A stretch of 64,000 bases of DNA from Streptomyces sp. WM6386 (GTDB lineage: Bacteria > Actinomycetota > Actinomycetes > Streptomycetales > Streptomycetaceae). Every line of letters starts with the position of its first letter. Position 1 is the stretch's first letter. The DNA lies in NCBI RefSeq assembly GCF_000972385.1, contig NZ_JXTE01000045.1, positions 7,919-71,918 of the forward strand, read 5' to 3'. A model generated the notes under the pieces. The model saw only the letters and a program-made list of their open reading frames with translations, did no database searches and had not been told where the DNA came from. The position numbers and the translations under genes were made by a program. This document shows positions 28,618 through 38,298 of this stretch, piece by piece.

Positions 28618-29489
28618 CACTCCCCCTCCTCGGCGGTAGGCCCTGCCGGGTGGGCCGGGTCGGAGGCCGACGTGTCCTGAGGCGCGTCGTGCGAGCTCAG
28701 GTGCTGTGTCGGTGACGGGTCGTGTACGGCCCTGTCCTGCGGCTCGTCGTGCGGGCCGCCGTTGCGCGGGTGGACCACGCGCGCGGGTGCGGTCTCTCCT
28801 CTGGCCAGGCGGAGGCCCACCAGCGACGCGGGTCCCGCGCCGCCGCTTGCCTCGACGGCCCCTGGCCGCTCGTCGGGGAAGCCGGCGAGGATCCGCGCGG
28901 TCTCCTTGAAGGTGCACAGCGGCGCCCCGCGCGTGGGCTCGACCGTCCGGCCCGCGCGCAGGTCGTCGACGAGGTGTTTGGCGCTGGACGGGGTCTGGTT
29001 GTCGAAGAACTCCCAGTTGACCATCACGACGGGCGCGAAGTCGCAGGCCGCGTTGCACTCGATGTGCTCCAGCGTGACCTTGCCGTCCTCGGTGGTCTCG
29101 CCGTTGCCGACGCCGAGGTGCTCCTGGAGCTCCTCGAAGATCGCGTCACCGCCCATCACCGCGCACAGGGTGTTGGTGCAGACGCCCACCTGGTAGTCAC
29201 CGCTCGGCTTGCGCCGGTACATGGTGTAGAAGGTGGCGACCGCGGTGACCTCGGCGGTGGTCAGGCCCAGCACGTCCGCGCAGAACCGCATCCCGGTGCG
29301 CGTGACATGGCCCTCCTCCGACTGCACGAGATGCAGCAGCGGAAGGAGCGCGGACCGGGAGTCGGGGTAGCGGGCGATGACCTCGCGCGCGTCCGCCTCC
29401 AGCCGGGCTCGAACGTCGTCCGGGTAGGCGGGCGCGGGCAGTTCGGGCATGCCCAGGCTGACGCCCTGCTCGGAAGAAGAGGTGGTCAC
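28617..29489 (-). CDS. nuoE: NADH-quinone oxidoreductase subunit E
   Basis: A 290-residue thioredoxin-like 2Fe-2S subunit. Cluster N1a ligands are in [12 protein letters not shown] and [11 protein letters not shown]. The protein is far longer than the usual 160-240 residues; from about residue 215 it is a low-complexity tail rich in Pro, His, Asp and Gln. The GTG start at 29489 overlaps the nuoD stop by four bases and has GGGAGG 9 bases upstream. Confidence 0.96.
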   Translation of the reverse strand: MTTSSSEQGVSLGMPELPAPAYPDDVRARLEADAREVIARYPDSRSALLPLLHLVQSEEGHVTRTGMRFCADVLGLTTAEVTAVATFYTMYRRKPSGDYQVGVCTNTLCAVMGGDAIFEELQEHLGVGNGETTEDGKVTLEHIECNAACDFAPVVMVNWEFFDNQTPSSAKHLVDDLRAGRTVEPTRGAPLCTFKETARILAGFPDERPGAVEASGGAGPASLVGLRLARGETAPARVVHPRNGGPHDEPQDRAVHDPSPTQHLSSHDAPQDTSASDPAHPAGPTAEEGE

Positions 29490-30808
29490 CGGTCGACGCC
29501 TCCCATCACGGGGTCGATGGACGCGACGGCGACGATGACGTCGGCGACCTGGCCGCCCTCGCACATCGCCGCCATGGCCTGAAGGTTGGTGAAGGACGGG
29601 TCCCGGAAGTGGACCCGGAAGGGGCGGGTACCGCCGTCGGACACGGCGTGCACCCCGAGTTCGCCCTTGGGCGACTCGACGGCCGCGTACGCCTGTCCCG
29701 GCGGGACCCGGAAGCCCTCGGTGACCAGCTTGAAGTGGTGGATCAGGGCCTCCATGGAGGTGCCCATGATCTTCTTGATGTGGTCGAGGGAGTTGCCGAG
29801 CCCGTCGGGGCCCAGGGCGAGCTGGGCGGGCCAGGCGATCTTCTTGTCGGCGACCATGACCGGGCCGGGCTGGAGCCGGTCCAGGCACTGCTCGACGATC
29901 CTGAGGGACTGGCGCATCTCCTCGAGGCGGATCAGGAAGCGGCCGTAGGAGTCACAGGTGTCGGCGGTCGGGACGTCGAAGTCGTAGGTCTCGTAATCGC
30001 AGTACGGCTGCGCCTTACGCAGGTCGAACGGCAGCCCGGTGGAGCGCAGGATCGGGCCGGTGGCGCCGAGAGCCATGCAGCCGGCCAGGTCGAGATAGCC
30101 GATGTCCTGCATACGGGCCTTGAAGATGGGGTTCCCGGTGGCGAGCTTGTCGTACTCCGGGAGGTTCTTCCTCATCTTCTTCACGAACTCGCGGATGTGG
30201 TCCACCGCGCCGGGCGGCAGGTCCTGGGCGAGTCCGCCGGGGCGGATGTACGCGTGGTTCATCCGCAGGCCCGTGATGAGCTCGTAGATGTCGAGAATCA
30301 TTTCACGATCACGGAATCCGTAGATCATGATCGTGGTGGCGCCGAGTTCCATGCCACCGGTGGCGATGCACACCAGGTGCGAGGAGAGCCGGTTCAGCTC
30401 CATCAGGAGCACCCGGATGATCTTGGCCCGCTCGGTGATCTGGTCCTCGATGCCGAGGAGTTTCTCGACGGCGAGACAGTAGGCGGCCTCGTTGAAGAAG
30501 GACGTCAGGTAGTCCATGCGCGTCACGAACGTGGTGCCCTGCGTCCACGTGCGGTACTCGAGGTTCTTCTCGATGCCGGTGTGGAGGTAGCCGATGCCGC
30601 AGCGGGCCTCGGTGACCGTCTCGCCGTCGATCTCCAGGATCAGGCGGAGCACTCCGTGCGTGGACGGGTGCTGCGGGCCCATGTTGACGACGATGCGCTC
30701 GTCGTCCGCGCGGGCCGCGGACTGTACGACCTCGTCCCAGTCGCCACCGGTGACCGTGTAGACGGTGCCCTCGGTGGTCTCCCGGGCGGATGCTGACTGC
30801 GTGCTCAC
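29486..30808 (-). CDS. nuoD: NADH-quinone oxidoreductase subunit D
   Basis: A 440-residue 49-kDa-type subunit at the quinone site. [20 protein letters not shown] carries the quinone-contact His, followed by [19 protein letters not shown]-type TYLTSF-like [10 protein letters not shown], and a C-terminal [11 protein letters not shown]...[10 protein letters not shown]. It is separate from NuoC here, not fused as in E. coli. It overlaps the nuoC stop (GTGA). Confidence 0.97.
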   Translation of the reverse strand: MSTQSASARETTEGTVYTVTGGDWDEVVQSAARADDERIVVNMGPQHPSTHGVLRLILEIDGETVTEARCGIGYLHTGIEKNLEYRTWTQGTTFVTRMDYLTSFFNEAAYCLAVEKLLGIEDQITERAKIIRVLLMELNRLSSHLVCIATGGMELGATTIMIYGFRDREMILDIYELITGLRMNHAYIRPGGLAQDLPPGAVDHIREFVKKMRKNLPEYDKLATGNPIFKARMQDIGYLDLAGCMALGATGPILRSTGLPFDLRKAQPYCDYETYDFDVPTADTCDSYGRFLIRLEEMRQSLRIVEQCLDRLQPGPVMVADKKIAWPAQLALGPDGLGNSLDHIKKIMGTSMEALIHHFKLVTEGFRVPPGQAYAAVESPKGELGVHAVSDGGTRPFRVHFRDPSFTNLQAMAAMCEGGQVADVIVAVASIDPVMGGVDR

Positions 30809-31551
30809 GAGTACGACCTCCGCTGGTCCGGAGCCGGGATCTGGGCGCCCTTGTACTCGACGGGGATGCCGCCGAGGGGGTAGTCCTTGCGCTGCGGGTG
30901 GCCCTGCCAGTCGTCCGGCATCATGATCCGCGTCAGGGCCGGGTGACCGTCGAAGACGATCCCGAAGAAGTCGTAGGTCTCGCGCTCGTGCCAGTCGTTG
31001 GTCGGATAGACGGAGACCAGGGACGGGATCTTCGGATCGGCGTCCGGGGCGCTGACCTCAAGGCGGATCAGCCGGTTGTGGGTGAGCGAGCGCAGGTGGT
31101 AGACGGCGTGCAGCTCGCGGCCCTTGTCGTGCGGGTAGTGCACCCCGCTGACGCCGGTACAGAGCTCGAAGCGCAGGGCCGGGTCGTCGCGCAGGGTGCG
31201 GGCGACGCGCAGCAGGTGTTCGCGCTCGATGTGGAAGGTGAGCTCGTCGCGGTCGACGACCGTCTTCTCGATCGCGTTGTCGGGCAGGAGGCCCTGCTCC
31301 TCCAGTGCTCCCTCGAGTTCGTCGGCGACCTCGTCGAACCAGCCGCCGTAGGGGCGGGCCGCGGGTCCCGGCAGGCGGACCGAGCGCACCAGGCCGCCGT
31401 AGCCGGAGGTGTCGCCGCCGTTGTTGGCGCCGAACATGCCGCGCTGGACGCGGATCTCCTCGCCTCCCTGGCCGCGCTGACCGGGGAGGTTGGAGGCGCT
31501 GAGGTCCTTCTCGGGGTTCGCGCCGTCGCCGGCAGCGTTCGCGTCGCTCAC
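30805..31551 (-). CDS. nuoC: NADH-quinone oxidoreductase subunit C
   Basis: A 248-residue 30-kDa-type subunit. The family signature is [28 protein letters not shown] followed by [15 protein letters not shown]. About 75 N-terminal residues rich in Gly and Asn precede the conserved fold, an actinobacterial extension. The GTG at 31551 overlaps the nuoB stop by four bases; GAAGGGG lies upstream. Confidence 0.96.
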   Translation of the reverse strand: MSDANAAGDGANPEKDLSASNLPGQRGQGGEEIRVQRGMFGANNGGDTSGYGGLVRSVRLPGPAARPYGGWFDEVADELEGALEEQGLLPDNAIEKTVVDRDELTFHIEREHLLRVARTLRDDPALRFELCTGVSGVHYPHDKGRELHAVYHLRSLTHNRLIRLEVSAPDADPKIPSLVSVYPTNDWHERETYDFFGIVFDGHPALTRIMMPDDWQGHPQRKDYPLGGIPVEYKGAQIPAPDQRRSYS

Positions 31552-32102
31552 CGCAGCAGCCCCTTCATCTCGATGGTGGGCAGGGCCTTGAGCGCCGCTT
31601 CCTCCGCCTCGCGGGCCGCCTCCTCGGCGTTCACACCGAGCTTGGCGCCCTGGATCTTCTCGTGGAGCTTGAGGATGGCGTCCAGCAGCATCTCGGGCCG
31701 TGGCGGGCAGCCCGGGAGATAGATGTCGACGGGGAGGATGTGGTCGACGCCCTGGACGACCGCGTAGTTGTTGAACATCCCGCCCGAGGAGGCGCAGACC
31801 CCCATGGAGATGACCCACTTCGGGTTCGCCATCTGGTCGTAGACCTGCCTGACCACCGGGGCCATCTTCTGGCTGACCCGGCCGGCGACGATCATGAGGT
31901 CGGCCTGGCGGGGTGAGCCGCGGAAGACCTCCATGCCGAAGCGGGCCAGGTCGTAGCGTCCGGCGCCGGTGGTCATCATTTCGATGGCACAGCAGGCGAG
32001 GCCGAAGGTGGCCGGGAAGACGGACGCCTTGCGCACCCAGCCCGCGGCCTGCTCGACGGTGGTCAGCAGGAAGCCGCTCGGCAGCTTTTCTTCGAGTCCC
32101 AT
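31548..32102 (-). CDS. nuoB: NADH-quinone oxidoreductase subunit B
   Basis: A 184-residue subunit carrying terminal cluster N2. Tandem Cys in LACCAIEMM, one in [18 protein letters not shown] and one in [10 protein letters not shown] complete the site that reduces quinone. The ATG lies 14 bases after the nuoA stop, with GAGGGG upstream. Confidence 0.97.
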   Translation of the reverse strand: MGLEEKLPSGFLLTTVEQAAGWVRKASVFPATFGLACCAIEMMTTGAGRYDLARFGMEVFRGSPRQADLMIVAGRVSQKMAPVVRQVYDQMANPKWVISMGVCASSGGMFNNYAVVQGVDHILPVDIYLPGCPPRPEMLLDAILKLHEKIQGAKLGVNAEEAAREAEEAALKALPTIEMKGLLR

Positions 32103-32116
32103 GAGTTAGAGGCCCC

Positions 32117-32476
32117 TCAGTCCCATTCCAGGCCGCCGCGCCGCCACACGTACGCGTACGCAACGAAGACGGTGAGCACGAAGAGCAGCATCTCCACGAG
32201 CCCGAAAACACCCAGGGCGTCGAAGGTGACGGCCCAGGGGTAGAGGAAGACGATCTCGATGTCGAAGACGATGAAGAGCATCGCCGTCAGGTAGTACTTG
32301 ATGGGGAAGCGCCCGCCGCCGGCCGGCGTGGGGGTTGGCTCGACCCCGCACTCGTAGGCGTCGAGCCGGGCCCGGTTGTACCGCTTCGGACCGATCAGCG
32401 TGGCCATGACCACGGAGAAGATCGCAAAGCCTGCCCCGAGCGCTCCCAGTACGAGGATGGGCGCATACGCGTTCAC
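32117..32476 (-). CDS. nuoA: NADH-quinone oxidoreductase subunit A
   Basis: A 119-residue three-helix subunit and first gene of the 14-gene operon. YECGVEPTP near residue 42 is the cytoplasmic loop that changes shape with enzyme state, then [21 protein letters not shown]. The GTG start follows two GAGGAG boxes. The Rex-type operator lies 107-124 bases upstream. Confidence 0.97.
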   Translation of the reverse strand: MNAYAPILVLGALGAGFAIFSVVMATLIGPKRYNRARLDAYECGVEPTPTPAGGGRFPIKYYLTAMLFIVFDIEIVFLYPWAVTFDALGVFGLVEMLLFVLTVFVAYAYVWRRGGLEWD

Positions 32477-32582
32477 CGCTCCTCGCTCCTCTCAGTCGGC
32501 ACTGACTGCTGGCGATGGCGTTGAGTTCGCTTCCGCCCCACCCGTCCCGCAAGTCCCGCCCGTCCCGGCGAAGATCGCGAAC

Positions 32583-32600
32583 ATGTGAAGCAGGTCACAA
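32583..32600. promoter_or_regulatory. Rex operator (ROP) of the nuo operon
   Basis: ATGTGAAGCAGGTCACAA matches the Streptomyces Rex consensus TTGTGAANNNNTTCACAA at all but two defined positions (first base and one in the right arm). Rex represses respiratory operons at low NADH/NAD+ and leaves DNA when NADH rises; nuo is a known Rex target in S. coelicolor. On the minus strand a CATAAGAT box at about 32614-32621 could be the -10, which would put the operator just downstream of the transcription start. Confidence 0.8.
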
Positions 32601-33220
32601 GCCCAACTGACCCGCATCTTATGCCCGCCGGTCTGTGATCTGCGACACGGGGTATTGCACAAGCTTTGTGATCTCCACCACCTGATGAAGGATCATGAAG
32701 TCGGATGAGCGGTGATCTTCGTACGTGAAGCGTCCGAGCGATCACCAGAGGTGACATTTTGGCTCGTCGGTGCAGCTGGGAGCAGGCGTCTCCATATCAA
32801 GAGAGTTCCCTTGCATGCAAATTGGCGCTGGACCCGACCGCTTGGTAGTACGCCGCCTTCACACATCAGGAGGAGTCGCGAGGCGCGATGTGGACGCGTG
32901 CACACATTCACGAGCGGGTGAGGGCGGGATGTGTGCGCGTGACGCAGCCGGCGCTGTAACCGTTGCGTGACCTCCGCCACATCGATGAGAGACCTCTGAG
33001 AACCGGGCTTGGCCACCTGTCCCAACCGGTGGTAGGCGCGGGGCAATTCGGACGTAACCACGAAACCACGTGATCAAGGGCTTGTTGGGTCGCGTCCGCA
33101 ATGTCCGTTACGGCGTCAATAAGGAGCGGTGGGCCAGGAATTCGAGGCGCCCATTGAACAACTGTGGCGCAGCACACGTTTCTTGAAGGTATGGAGGAGC
33201 CCCTGATACCGCTTGGTCTC
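32601..33220. other. divergent control region nuo / NlpC-P60
   Basis: About 620 bases without a convincing gene. It holds the probable nuo promoter (32610-32650), a weaker Rex-like dyad TGTGATCTGCGACACG at 32634-32649, a nearby CACAAGCTTTGTG palindrome (32658-32670) and a long hairpin at 32895-32941. The rest is presumably the leader of the NlpC/P60 gene. I do not see the ydaO riboswitch blocks here, although related wall-hydrolase genes often have them. Confidence 0.5.
32895..32941. other. long imperfect hairpin in nuo/NlpC intergenic region
   Basis: CGCGTGCACACAT (32895-32907) can pair with ATGTGTGCGCGTG (32929-32941) over 13 base pairs, two of them G-U, around a 21-base loop. It could be a terminator-like structure, an RNA element in the NlpC/P60 leader, or a protein site (TGTGTGC repeats). 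Confidence 0.6.
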
Positions 33221-34012
33221 ATGTCCCACACCGCTCACATACGCAGCCACCGGAAACCCCGCCGCAGCGCGACGACATCGATCGCCGTGCGCGCCGGAGT
33301 TGCCGGTGGCGTTCTCAGCATGGCAGCGGCGGGCGCGTCGGCCTCGGCGAGCGCCGCCGAGACGACGCAGACCCTCGAACTGCCCGCGCTCACGGCCGAC
33401 CTGTCCGCTCAGGTCGCCCAGTCCGCGGACGCCACGCAGCAGGCGGCCGCGAACTACGAGCTCCAGGCCGAGCGCGACGCGGCCGCCGCCGCTGCCGCCC
33501 AGGAGGCCAAGAAGGACCTCGCTGAGGCGAAGAAGAAGGCCGAGGCCAAGAAGAAGGCCGAGGAGGCCCGCAAGGCCGCCGCGGAGGCCGCCGCCTCGCG
33601 TTCCTCGGAGCGGACCACCCTCTCCGCCACGACGACGACCGCCTCGGCGCCCGCCAGCGGCAGCGTCGCGACCGTCATCGCCTTCCTCAAGGCACAGGTG
33701 GGCGACGCCTACGTCATGGGCGCCACCGGGCCCAACGCGTGGGACTGCTCCAGCCTGGTCCAGGCCGCGTTCAAGCAGGTCGGCGTCGAGCTGCCGCGGG
33801 TCTCGCAGGACCAGTCGATGCAGGGCACCGACATCCCGCTGTCGCAGATCCAGGTCGGCGACATCCTCTACTGGGGCGGCAAGGGTTCCGCCTACCACGT
33901 GGGCGTCTACATCGGTGACGGCCAGTACCTGGACGCGGCCAACCCCTCCAAGGGTGTCGTCATCCAGGACCTGTCCGGATACCCGGCGTCGGGCGCGGTG
34001 CGCGTACTCTGA
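33221..34012 (+). CDS. secreted NlpC/P60 peptidoglycan endopeptidase
   Basis: A 263-residue exported wall hydrolase. The N-terminus SHRKPRRSATTSI plus a hydrophobic stretch and GASASASA is a long signal peptide. Residues about 50-130 form an Ala/Lys/Glu-rich coiled coil, followed by a Thr/Ala linker. The C-terminal NlpC/P60 domain has the catalytic Cys in GPNAWDCSSLVQAAFKQVG, His in SAYHVGVYIGDG and a polar residue downstream. It cuts D-Glu to diamino-acid bonds in stem peptides. ATG 33221 fits the family N-terminus; ATG 33191 would add ten residues and has GAAGG only two bases away. Confidence 0.9.
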   Translation: MSHTAHIRSHRKPRRSATTSIAVRAGVAGGVLSMAAAGASASASAAETTQTLELPALTADLSAQVAQSADATQQAAANYELQAERDAAAAAAAQEAKKDLAEAKKKAEAKKKAEEARKAAAEAAASRSSERTTLSATTTTASAPASGSVATVIAFLKAQVGDAYVMGATGPNAWDCSSLVQAAFKQVGVELPRVSQDQSMQGTDIPLSQIQVGDILYWGGKGSAYHVGVYIGDGQYLDAANPSKGVVIQDLSGYPASGAVRVL

Positions 34013-34039
34013 CGAGCACGCACACGCGTAACGAACGTC

Positions 34040-34076
34040 GGAAGGGCCGCAGCCGCTCGGGGGCAGCGGCCCTTCC
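34040..34076. terminator. bidirectional terminator between NlpC/P60 and amine oxidase
   Basis: GGAAGGGCCGC (34040-34050) pairs exactly with GCGGCCCTTCC (34066-34076), an 11-bp stem with a 15-base loop. It sits between the stops of two converging genes, with CCCTTT following on the plus strand. Confidence 0.8.
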
Positions 34077-34094
34077 GCCCTTTGCGGAGCCCGC

Positions 34095-35897
34095 CTAGCC
34101 GAGGTCGAAGGTGTTGGGCAGCCCCAGCCGGTGGCGCACCTCGTCGATCCGTTTCAGCGGCTCCATCTCCGGGGGCCGGTACAGCTCCTGGATCTCACAT
34201 CGCTCGGCGTCCGAATTGTCCGCGTCCAGCAGTGCGTTGACGGCCAGTCGCGCGGACTCGTTGGCGCCCTCCATGGTCGCCAGGTCGACGTCGGTGCGGA
34301 CGTAGTCGCCCGCGAGGAAGAAGTTCGGCACCTCTGTGCGGGCCGTGGGGCGGTTGTAGAGCGTGCCCGTGGGGTGGATGAGGAGTTGCTCGCGGTTCCG
34401 CGGCTCAGGGCCGCCCAGGCCCGTCACAGCCGGGTCCATGAACCAGCCGAGCCGGTCGTCGTCCACGAGGGTCGTCTTGCCGGCGTCGTTGAGGCCGTCC
34501 TTCAACTGGGCCCAGAGTTCGGCGACGACCTCGTCCCGCGTGCACTCCTTGGCCGTCTTGCCGTACAGGATGCCGGGTTTGTCCCACTCGGAGATGATCG
34601 CCGAGAGACAGTCGCGGGCCTGTCCGTCGCCGTAGTCGCGCGGGAAGTCCCGTCCGGGCCAGAACTGCGCCTGGCCGACGGCCGTCACCGACCAGGGTGA
34701 GTCGAGGCAGTTGATGTGGCCGTGGACGACCGGCTTGGGCGTGCGGAGATAGAACATCACGCCGGTCATCCAGTCGGTCCGCAGCGCGTCGCACCGGGAG
34801 AGCTGCGGATCCGCCGCGCGCAGGGCCGAGCCCCACGTCACGCGCGCGTGCTCGACGGGCAGCGCGCAGACGTAGTGGTCGGCGGTGACGGTACGATCCT
34901 CGCCGCCGTCGCGGGCCGAGACACGGACGCCGGTCACCCGGCCGCCGGCGTACAGGACGTCGTGAACCTGCGTGCCGAGGACGAACTCCACGCCGAGGGA
35001 GCGCAGATGCCGCTCCCAGGGGTCGATCCAGGCCTCGCTGGTGGGGGCGTTGAGGACGCGGTCGATGTCGGCGTCGCCGTCCATGCCGCGGCCGAGGAGG
35101 CCCCACAGGAGCAGCGCCTCGATGATGACGCGGCCGACGGTGCGGGTGGAGGCGACCTCCGCGCGGGTGGCGACCAGATTGCGGGTCTGCCCGATGCCGA
35201 GCAGCGTCTGGTACTCGGCGCTCATCTCCTGCGCGCGGATGAAGTCCCACCACGCGACCTTCTCCCACTGGTCCTCGCGGCGGGCGTCACAGCTGGTGAG
35301 GTGGACCAGGAGGCGGTCGGCGAAGTAGGCGGCCTCGTGGGCGGGGAGGCGGGTGCCGAGATCCAGGGCGGAGAGGATCTGGTCACGGATCCAGGACGGG
35401 GTGAGGTCGCCGGGGGCGGGCGGGGTGGTGGCCCGGCGCAGTGGGAAGTGCAGGTCGGGACGGCCGCCCGCGCGGGCGAAGAGGGCCTCCGTACCGCTGA
35501 CGAGGTTGTCGTGGACGCCGTTCGCGTTGCCGGCGAAGGGGATGCGGCGCATCGTGTCCGGCAGGTTCCGGTAGAAGCCGGGGAAGAAGCGGAAGCCGTG
35601 CTCGGCGGGGAGGTCCGCGCGGCCGCCGGCCGCCGTGCCGGGGAAGGGCATCGAGCGGGCCTTGCCGCCGAGGGCGTCGTAGTACTCGTAGACGGTGACG
35701 GCGTAGCCACGTTCGGCGAGTTCGTGCGCGGCGCTGAGGCCGGAGACACCGCCGCCGAGGACGGCCACCCGCCTGCCGGAAGCCGCCTCCGCGCTCCCGG
35801 CGGGCCATAACGCCAGCGCGCCGGCCACTCCCCCCGTACCGGCCAGGAAGCGTCTGCGGGTGTGGCCGTCGGTCTGCTCCATGTGTTCTGTTGTCAT
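34095..35897 (-). CDS. Tat-exported FAD-dependent amine oxidase/desaturase-like protein
   Basis: A 600-residue flavoprotein. The N-terminus has a Tat motif (HTRRRFLAGTGG) and a hydrophobic stretch to SAEA. The FAD fold follows at once: RRVAVLGGGVSGLSAAHELAERGYAVTVYE, then GGKARS and a C-terminal NFFLAGDYVRTDVDLATMEGANESA, as in amine oxidases, phytoene desaturases and hydroxysqualene dehydroxylases. Substrate is unknown; I rate a lipid or isoprenoid substrate possible only by family. I start at ATG 35897 because it gives a compact Tat signal, although its ribosome site is weak. The deformylase gene is divergent 83 bases away. Confidence 0.82.
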   Translation of the reverse strand: MTTEHMEQTDGHTRRRFLAGTGGVAGALALWPAGSAEAASGRRVAVLGGGVSGLSAAHELAERGYAVTVYEYYDALGGKARSMPFPGTAAGGRADLPAEHGFRFFPGFYRNLPDTMRRIPFAGNANGVHDNLVSGTEALFARAGGRPDLHFPLRRATTPPAPGDLTPSWIRDQILSALDLGTRLPAHEAAYFADRLLVHLTSCDARREDQWEKVAWWDFIRAQEMSAEYQTLLGIGQTRNLVATRAEVASTRTVGRVIIEALLLWGLLGRGMDGDADIDRVLNAPTSEAWIDPWERHLRSLGVEFVLGTQVHDVLYAGGRVTGVRVSARDGGEDRTVTADHYVCALPVEHARVTWGSALRAADPQLSRCDALRTDWMTGVMFYLRTPKPVVHGHINCLDSPWSVTAVGQAQFWPGRDFPRDYGDGQARDCLSAIISEWDKPGILYGKTAKECTRDEVVAELWAQLKDGLNDAGKTTLVDDDRLGWFMDPAVTGLGGPEPRNREQLLIHPTGTLYNRPTARTEVPNFFLAGDYVRTDVDLATMEGANESARLAVNALLDADNSDAERCEIQELYRPPEMEPLKRIDEVRHRLGLPNTFDLG

Positions 35898-35980
35898 GGG
35901 CAACGGAGGGTAGGGAGGGGCCCCGGAGACCGGAACCCCGATGACCCACCGCCCACAGCATCCACACAACGAGGAGAAAC

Positions 35981-36607
35981 ATGCCCAGCGTGTTCGTTCA
36001 AGGCAGGCCGACCGACTCCTACCCCCGCCTCGCGCCCGAGGCCCGGCGCGGACAGGTACGGCGCATCACCGAGGTCGGCGAAGGGGTCCTGCACAAGCCG
36101 TGCCGGGACGTGACCGAGTTCGGGCCCGATCTCGCCGCGCTCATCGCCGACATGTTCCTGACGATGTACATCGCGGACGGGGCAGGGCTCGCGGCGAACC
36201 AGGTCGGGGTGGATCTGCGGCTGTTCGTGTACGACTGCCCGGACGACGACGGGGCCCGGCACGTCGGGCACATCGTCAACCCGGTGCTGGAGCAGCTCGA
36301 TCCCACCGGACGCAGGCTCCTCGACGACCACGAGGGCTGCCTCTCCGTGCCGGGCGCCGTGATGGACGTACCGCGTCCGGACCGGGCAGTCGTGCGCGGG
36401 CTCGACAAGGACGGTGAGCCGATCACGATCGAGGGAAGCGGCTACTTCGCACGCTGCCTCGCCCATGAGACCGACCATGTCGACGGACACGTCTACCTGG
36501 ACCGGCTCTCCCAGCGCGAACGCAAGGACGCGCTACGGCAGGTGGCGGACCGGCGCGAGGAGGTCCTCGCACGCCGGGCCGCCAACATCGAGGCGCTCAG
36601 CGGCTGA
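35981..36607 (+). CDS. def: peptide deformylase
   Basis: A 208-residue enzyme that removes the formyl group from nascent proteins. All three motifs are present: GAGLAANQ at 67-74, EGCLS at 118-122 (metal-binding Cys) and HETDH at 162-166. An approximately 25-residue N-terminal extension precedes the fold, and the C-terminal helix is longer than in E. coli. GAGGAG lies 7 bases before the ATG. Streptomyces usually carry several def genes. The stop is one base from the converging reductase stop. Confidence 0.95.
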   Translation: MPSVFVQGRPTDSYPRLAPEARRGQVRRITEVGEGVLHKPCRDVTEFGPDLAALIADMFLTMYIADGAGLAANQVGVDLRLFVYDCPDDDGARHVGHIVNPVLEQLDPTGRRLLDDHEGCLSVPGAVMDVPRPDRAVVRGLDKDGEPITIEGSGYFARCLAHETDHVDGHVYLDRLSQRERKDALRQVADRREEVLARRAANIEALSG

Positions 36608-36608
36608 T

Positions 36609-37907
36609 TCAGGCCTTCGGCGCGACCTTGCTCAGCCCGTTGATGATGCGGTCCATCGCGTCGCCGCCCGTCGGGTCGGTGAGGTTGGCCAGCATCTTCA
36701 GGGTGAACTTCATGAGCAGGGGGTGGGTGAGGCCGCGCTGGGCCGCGATCTTCATGACCTTCGGGTTGCCGATGAGCTTCACGAAGGCGCGGCCCAGCGT
36801 GTAGTAGCCGCCGTAGGTGTCCTTGAGGACCTGCGGGTAGCGCTGGAGCGCGATCTCCCGCTGGGCCGGCGTCGCCCGGGCGTGGGCCTGGACGATGACG
36901 TCGGCGGCGATGTTGCCGGACTCCATGGCGTAGGCGATGCCCTCGCCGTTGAAGGGGTTCACCATGCCGCCGGCATCGCCGACCAGGAGCAGGCCCTTGG
37001 TGTAGTGGGGCTGGCGGTTGAAGGCCATCGGCAGGGCGGCGCCGCGGATCGGGCCCGTCATGTTCTCCGGCGTGTAGCCCCACTCCTCCGGCATCGACGC
37101 GCACCAGGCTTTGAGCACCTCGCGCCAGTCGAGCTCCTTGAAGGAGTCGGAGGTGTTGAGCACACCGAGGCCGACGTTCGAGGTGCCGTCGCCCATGCCG
37201 AAGATCCAGCCGTAGCCCGGCAGCAGCCGGGGCTCGGGCCCCCGGCGGTCCCACAGCTCCAGCCAGGACTCCAGGTAGTCGTCCTCGTGGCGCGGCGACT
37301 CGAAGTACGTGCGGACGGCCACGCCCATCGGACGGTCCTCGCGGCGGTGCAGGCCCATCGCCAGGGACAACCGGGTGGAGTTGCCGTCGGCCGCGACCAC
37401 GAGCGGCGCGTGGAAGGTGACCTCCCGCTTCTCGCCCGTGTCGCCGAGCTTGGCGTGCACGCCGGTGATGCGACCGGTGCGGTCGTCGATGATCGGGGCG
37501 CCCACGTTGCAGCGCTCATAGAGCCGTGCGCCCGCCTTCTGCGCCTGGCGGGCGAGTTGCTCGTCGAAGTCGTCGCGCTTGCGGACGAGGCCGTAGTCCG
37601 GGAAGGACGCGAGATCCGGCCAGTCCAACTGGAGGCGGACGCCGCCGCCGATGATGCGCAGGCCCTTGTTGCGCAGCCAGCCCGCTTCCTCGGAGATGTC
37701 GATACCCATGGCCACCAGCTGTTTGGTGGCTCGCGGGGTGAGGCCGTCGCCGCAGACCTTCTCGCGCGGGAACGCCGTCTTCTCCAGGAGAAGCACGTCG
37801 AGTCCGGCCTTGGCGAGGTAGTACGCGGTCGTGGAGCCGGCCGGCCCCGCGCCGACGACGATGACATCGGCGGTGTTTTCGGAGAGGGGCTCAGTCACGA
37901 CGGTCAC
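36609..37907 (-). CDS. geranylgeranyl/menaquinone side-chain reductase family flavoprotein
   Basis: A 432-residue FAD protein. VIVVGAGPAGSTTAYYLAKAGLDVLLLEK at the N-terminus binds FAD, PREKVCGDGLTPRA is the family CGG/CGD signature, and GLLLVGDAGGMVNPFNGEGIAYAMESG is the second FAD block. Relatives include archaeal and plant geranylgeranyl reductases and mycobacterial MenJ, which saturates a menaquinone isoprene unit. With menG and mqnC nearby, saturation of MK-9 is a sound inference for a Streptomyces. GTG 37907 has GGAG 9 bases upstream; the frame extends to 37931 without support. Confidence 0.85.
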   Translation of the reverse strand: MTVVTEPLSENTADVIVVGAGPAGSTTAYYLAKAGLDVLLLEKTAFPREKVCGDGLTPRATKQLVAMGIDISEEAGWLRNKGLRIIGGGVRLQLDWPDLASFPDYGLVRKRDDFDEQLARQAQKAGARLYERCNVGAPIIDDRTGRITGVHAKLGDTGEKREVTFHAPLVVAADGNSTRLSLAMGLHRREDRPMGVAVRTYFESPRHEDDYLESWLELWDRRGPEPRLLPGYGWIFGMGDGTSNVGLGVLNTSDSFKELDWREVLKAWCASMPEEWGYTPENMTGPIRGAALPMAFNRQPHYTKGLLLVGDAGGMVNPFNGEGIAYAMESGNIAADVIVQAHARATPAQREIALQRYPQVLKDTYGGYYTLGRAFVKLIGNPKVMKIAAQRGLTHPLLMKFTLKMLANLTDPTGGDAMDRIINGLSKVAPKA

Positions 37908-38004
37908 GGCGGGATCTCCCCAAGTTCGCAATGTGCGTGCCGACCGGCACTGGACATGGGCAGTCTATTCAGCACGATTGATCACCCGGCTGAAGGGCTG
38001 CCCC

Positions 38005-38205
38005 GTGAACCGAGCTCTCCCTGTAGTAAGGCTGCGCGTCCCCACCGACGAGGACGCCGTCGCCTGGCAGGTCATCGCGGGGGGCTGGGGGGGGTACCCC
38101 CCGAGAAAGCACAGCACCGGCGCCCAGCCATGGCCGCAGGACTGGGGACCCAAGGGTGAGATCGAGATCGGCTGGCGGCTCGGGCGCGCGCGCCTCGATC
38201 TGTGA
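38005..38205 (+). CDS. small hypothetical protein (doubtful)
   Basis: A 66-codon frame starting GTG at 38005 with GAAGGG 7 bases upstream: VNRALPVVRLRVPTDEDAVA, then a Trp/Gly/Pro-rich segment and GEIEIGWRLGRARLDL. Third positions are GC-rich as in real genes. However, the middle runs through a G8-TA-C6 palindrome (38087-38102), which makes coding less certain. No known family. It would be the only gene in the 390 bases between the reductase and the PASTA gene. Confidence 0.4.
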   Translation: MNRALPVVRLRVPTDEDAVAWQVIAGGWGGYPPRKHSTGAQPWPQDWGPKGEIEIGWRLGRARLDL

Positions 38206-38298
38206 CGCAGAGTGATAATCGGCTACAGAAAAATACTCAGCGCTTCCGGGTAGCGCCCCAGTGCGGTTACTCTGCCCATACCGCTGGGGGTGACATCT

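Noticed and set aside
38087..38102. G8-TA-C6 palindrome as a terminator of the reductase or small ORF
   Set aside because: The loop would be too short for a stable hairpin as drawn, and it lies inside a possible coding frame and upstream of the reductase promoter rather than after a stop.
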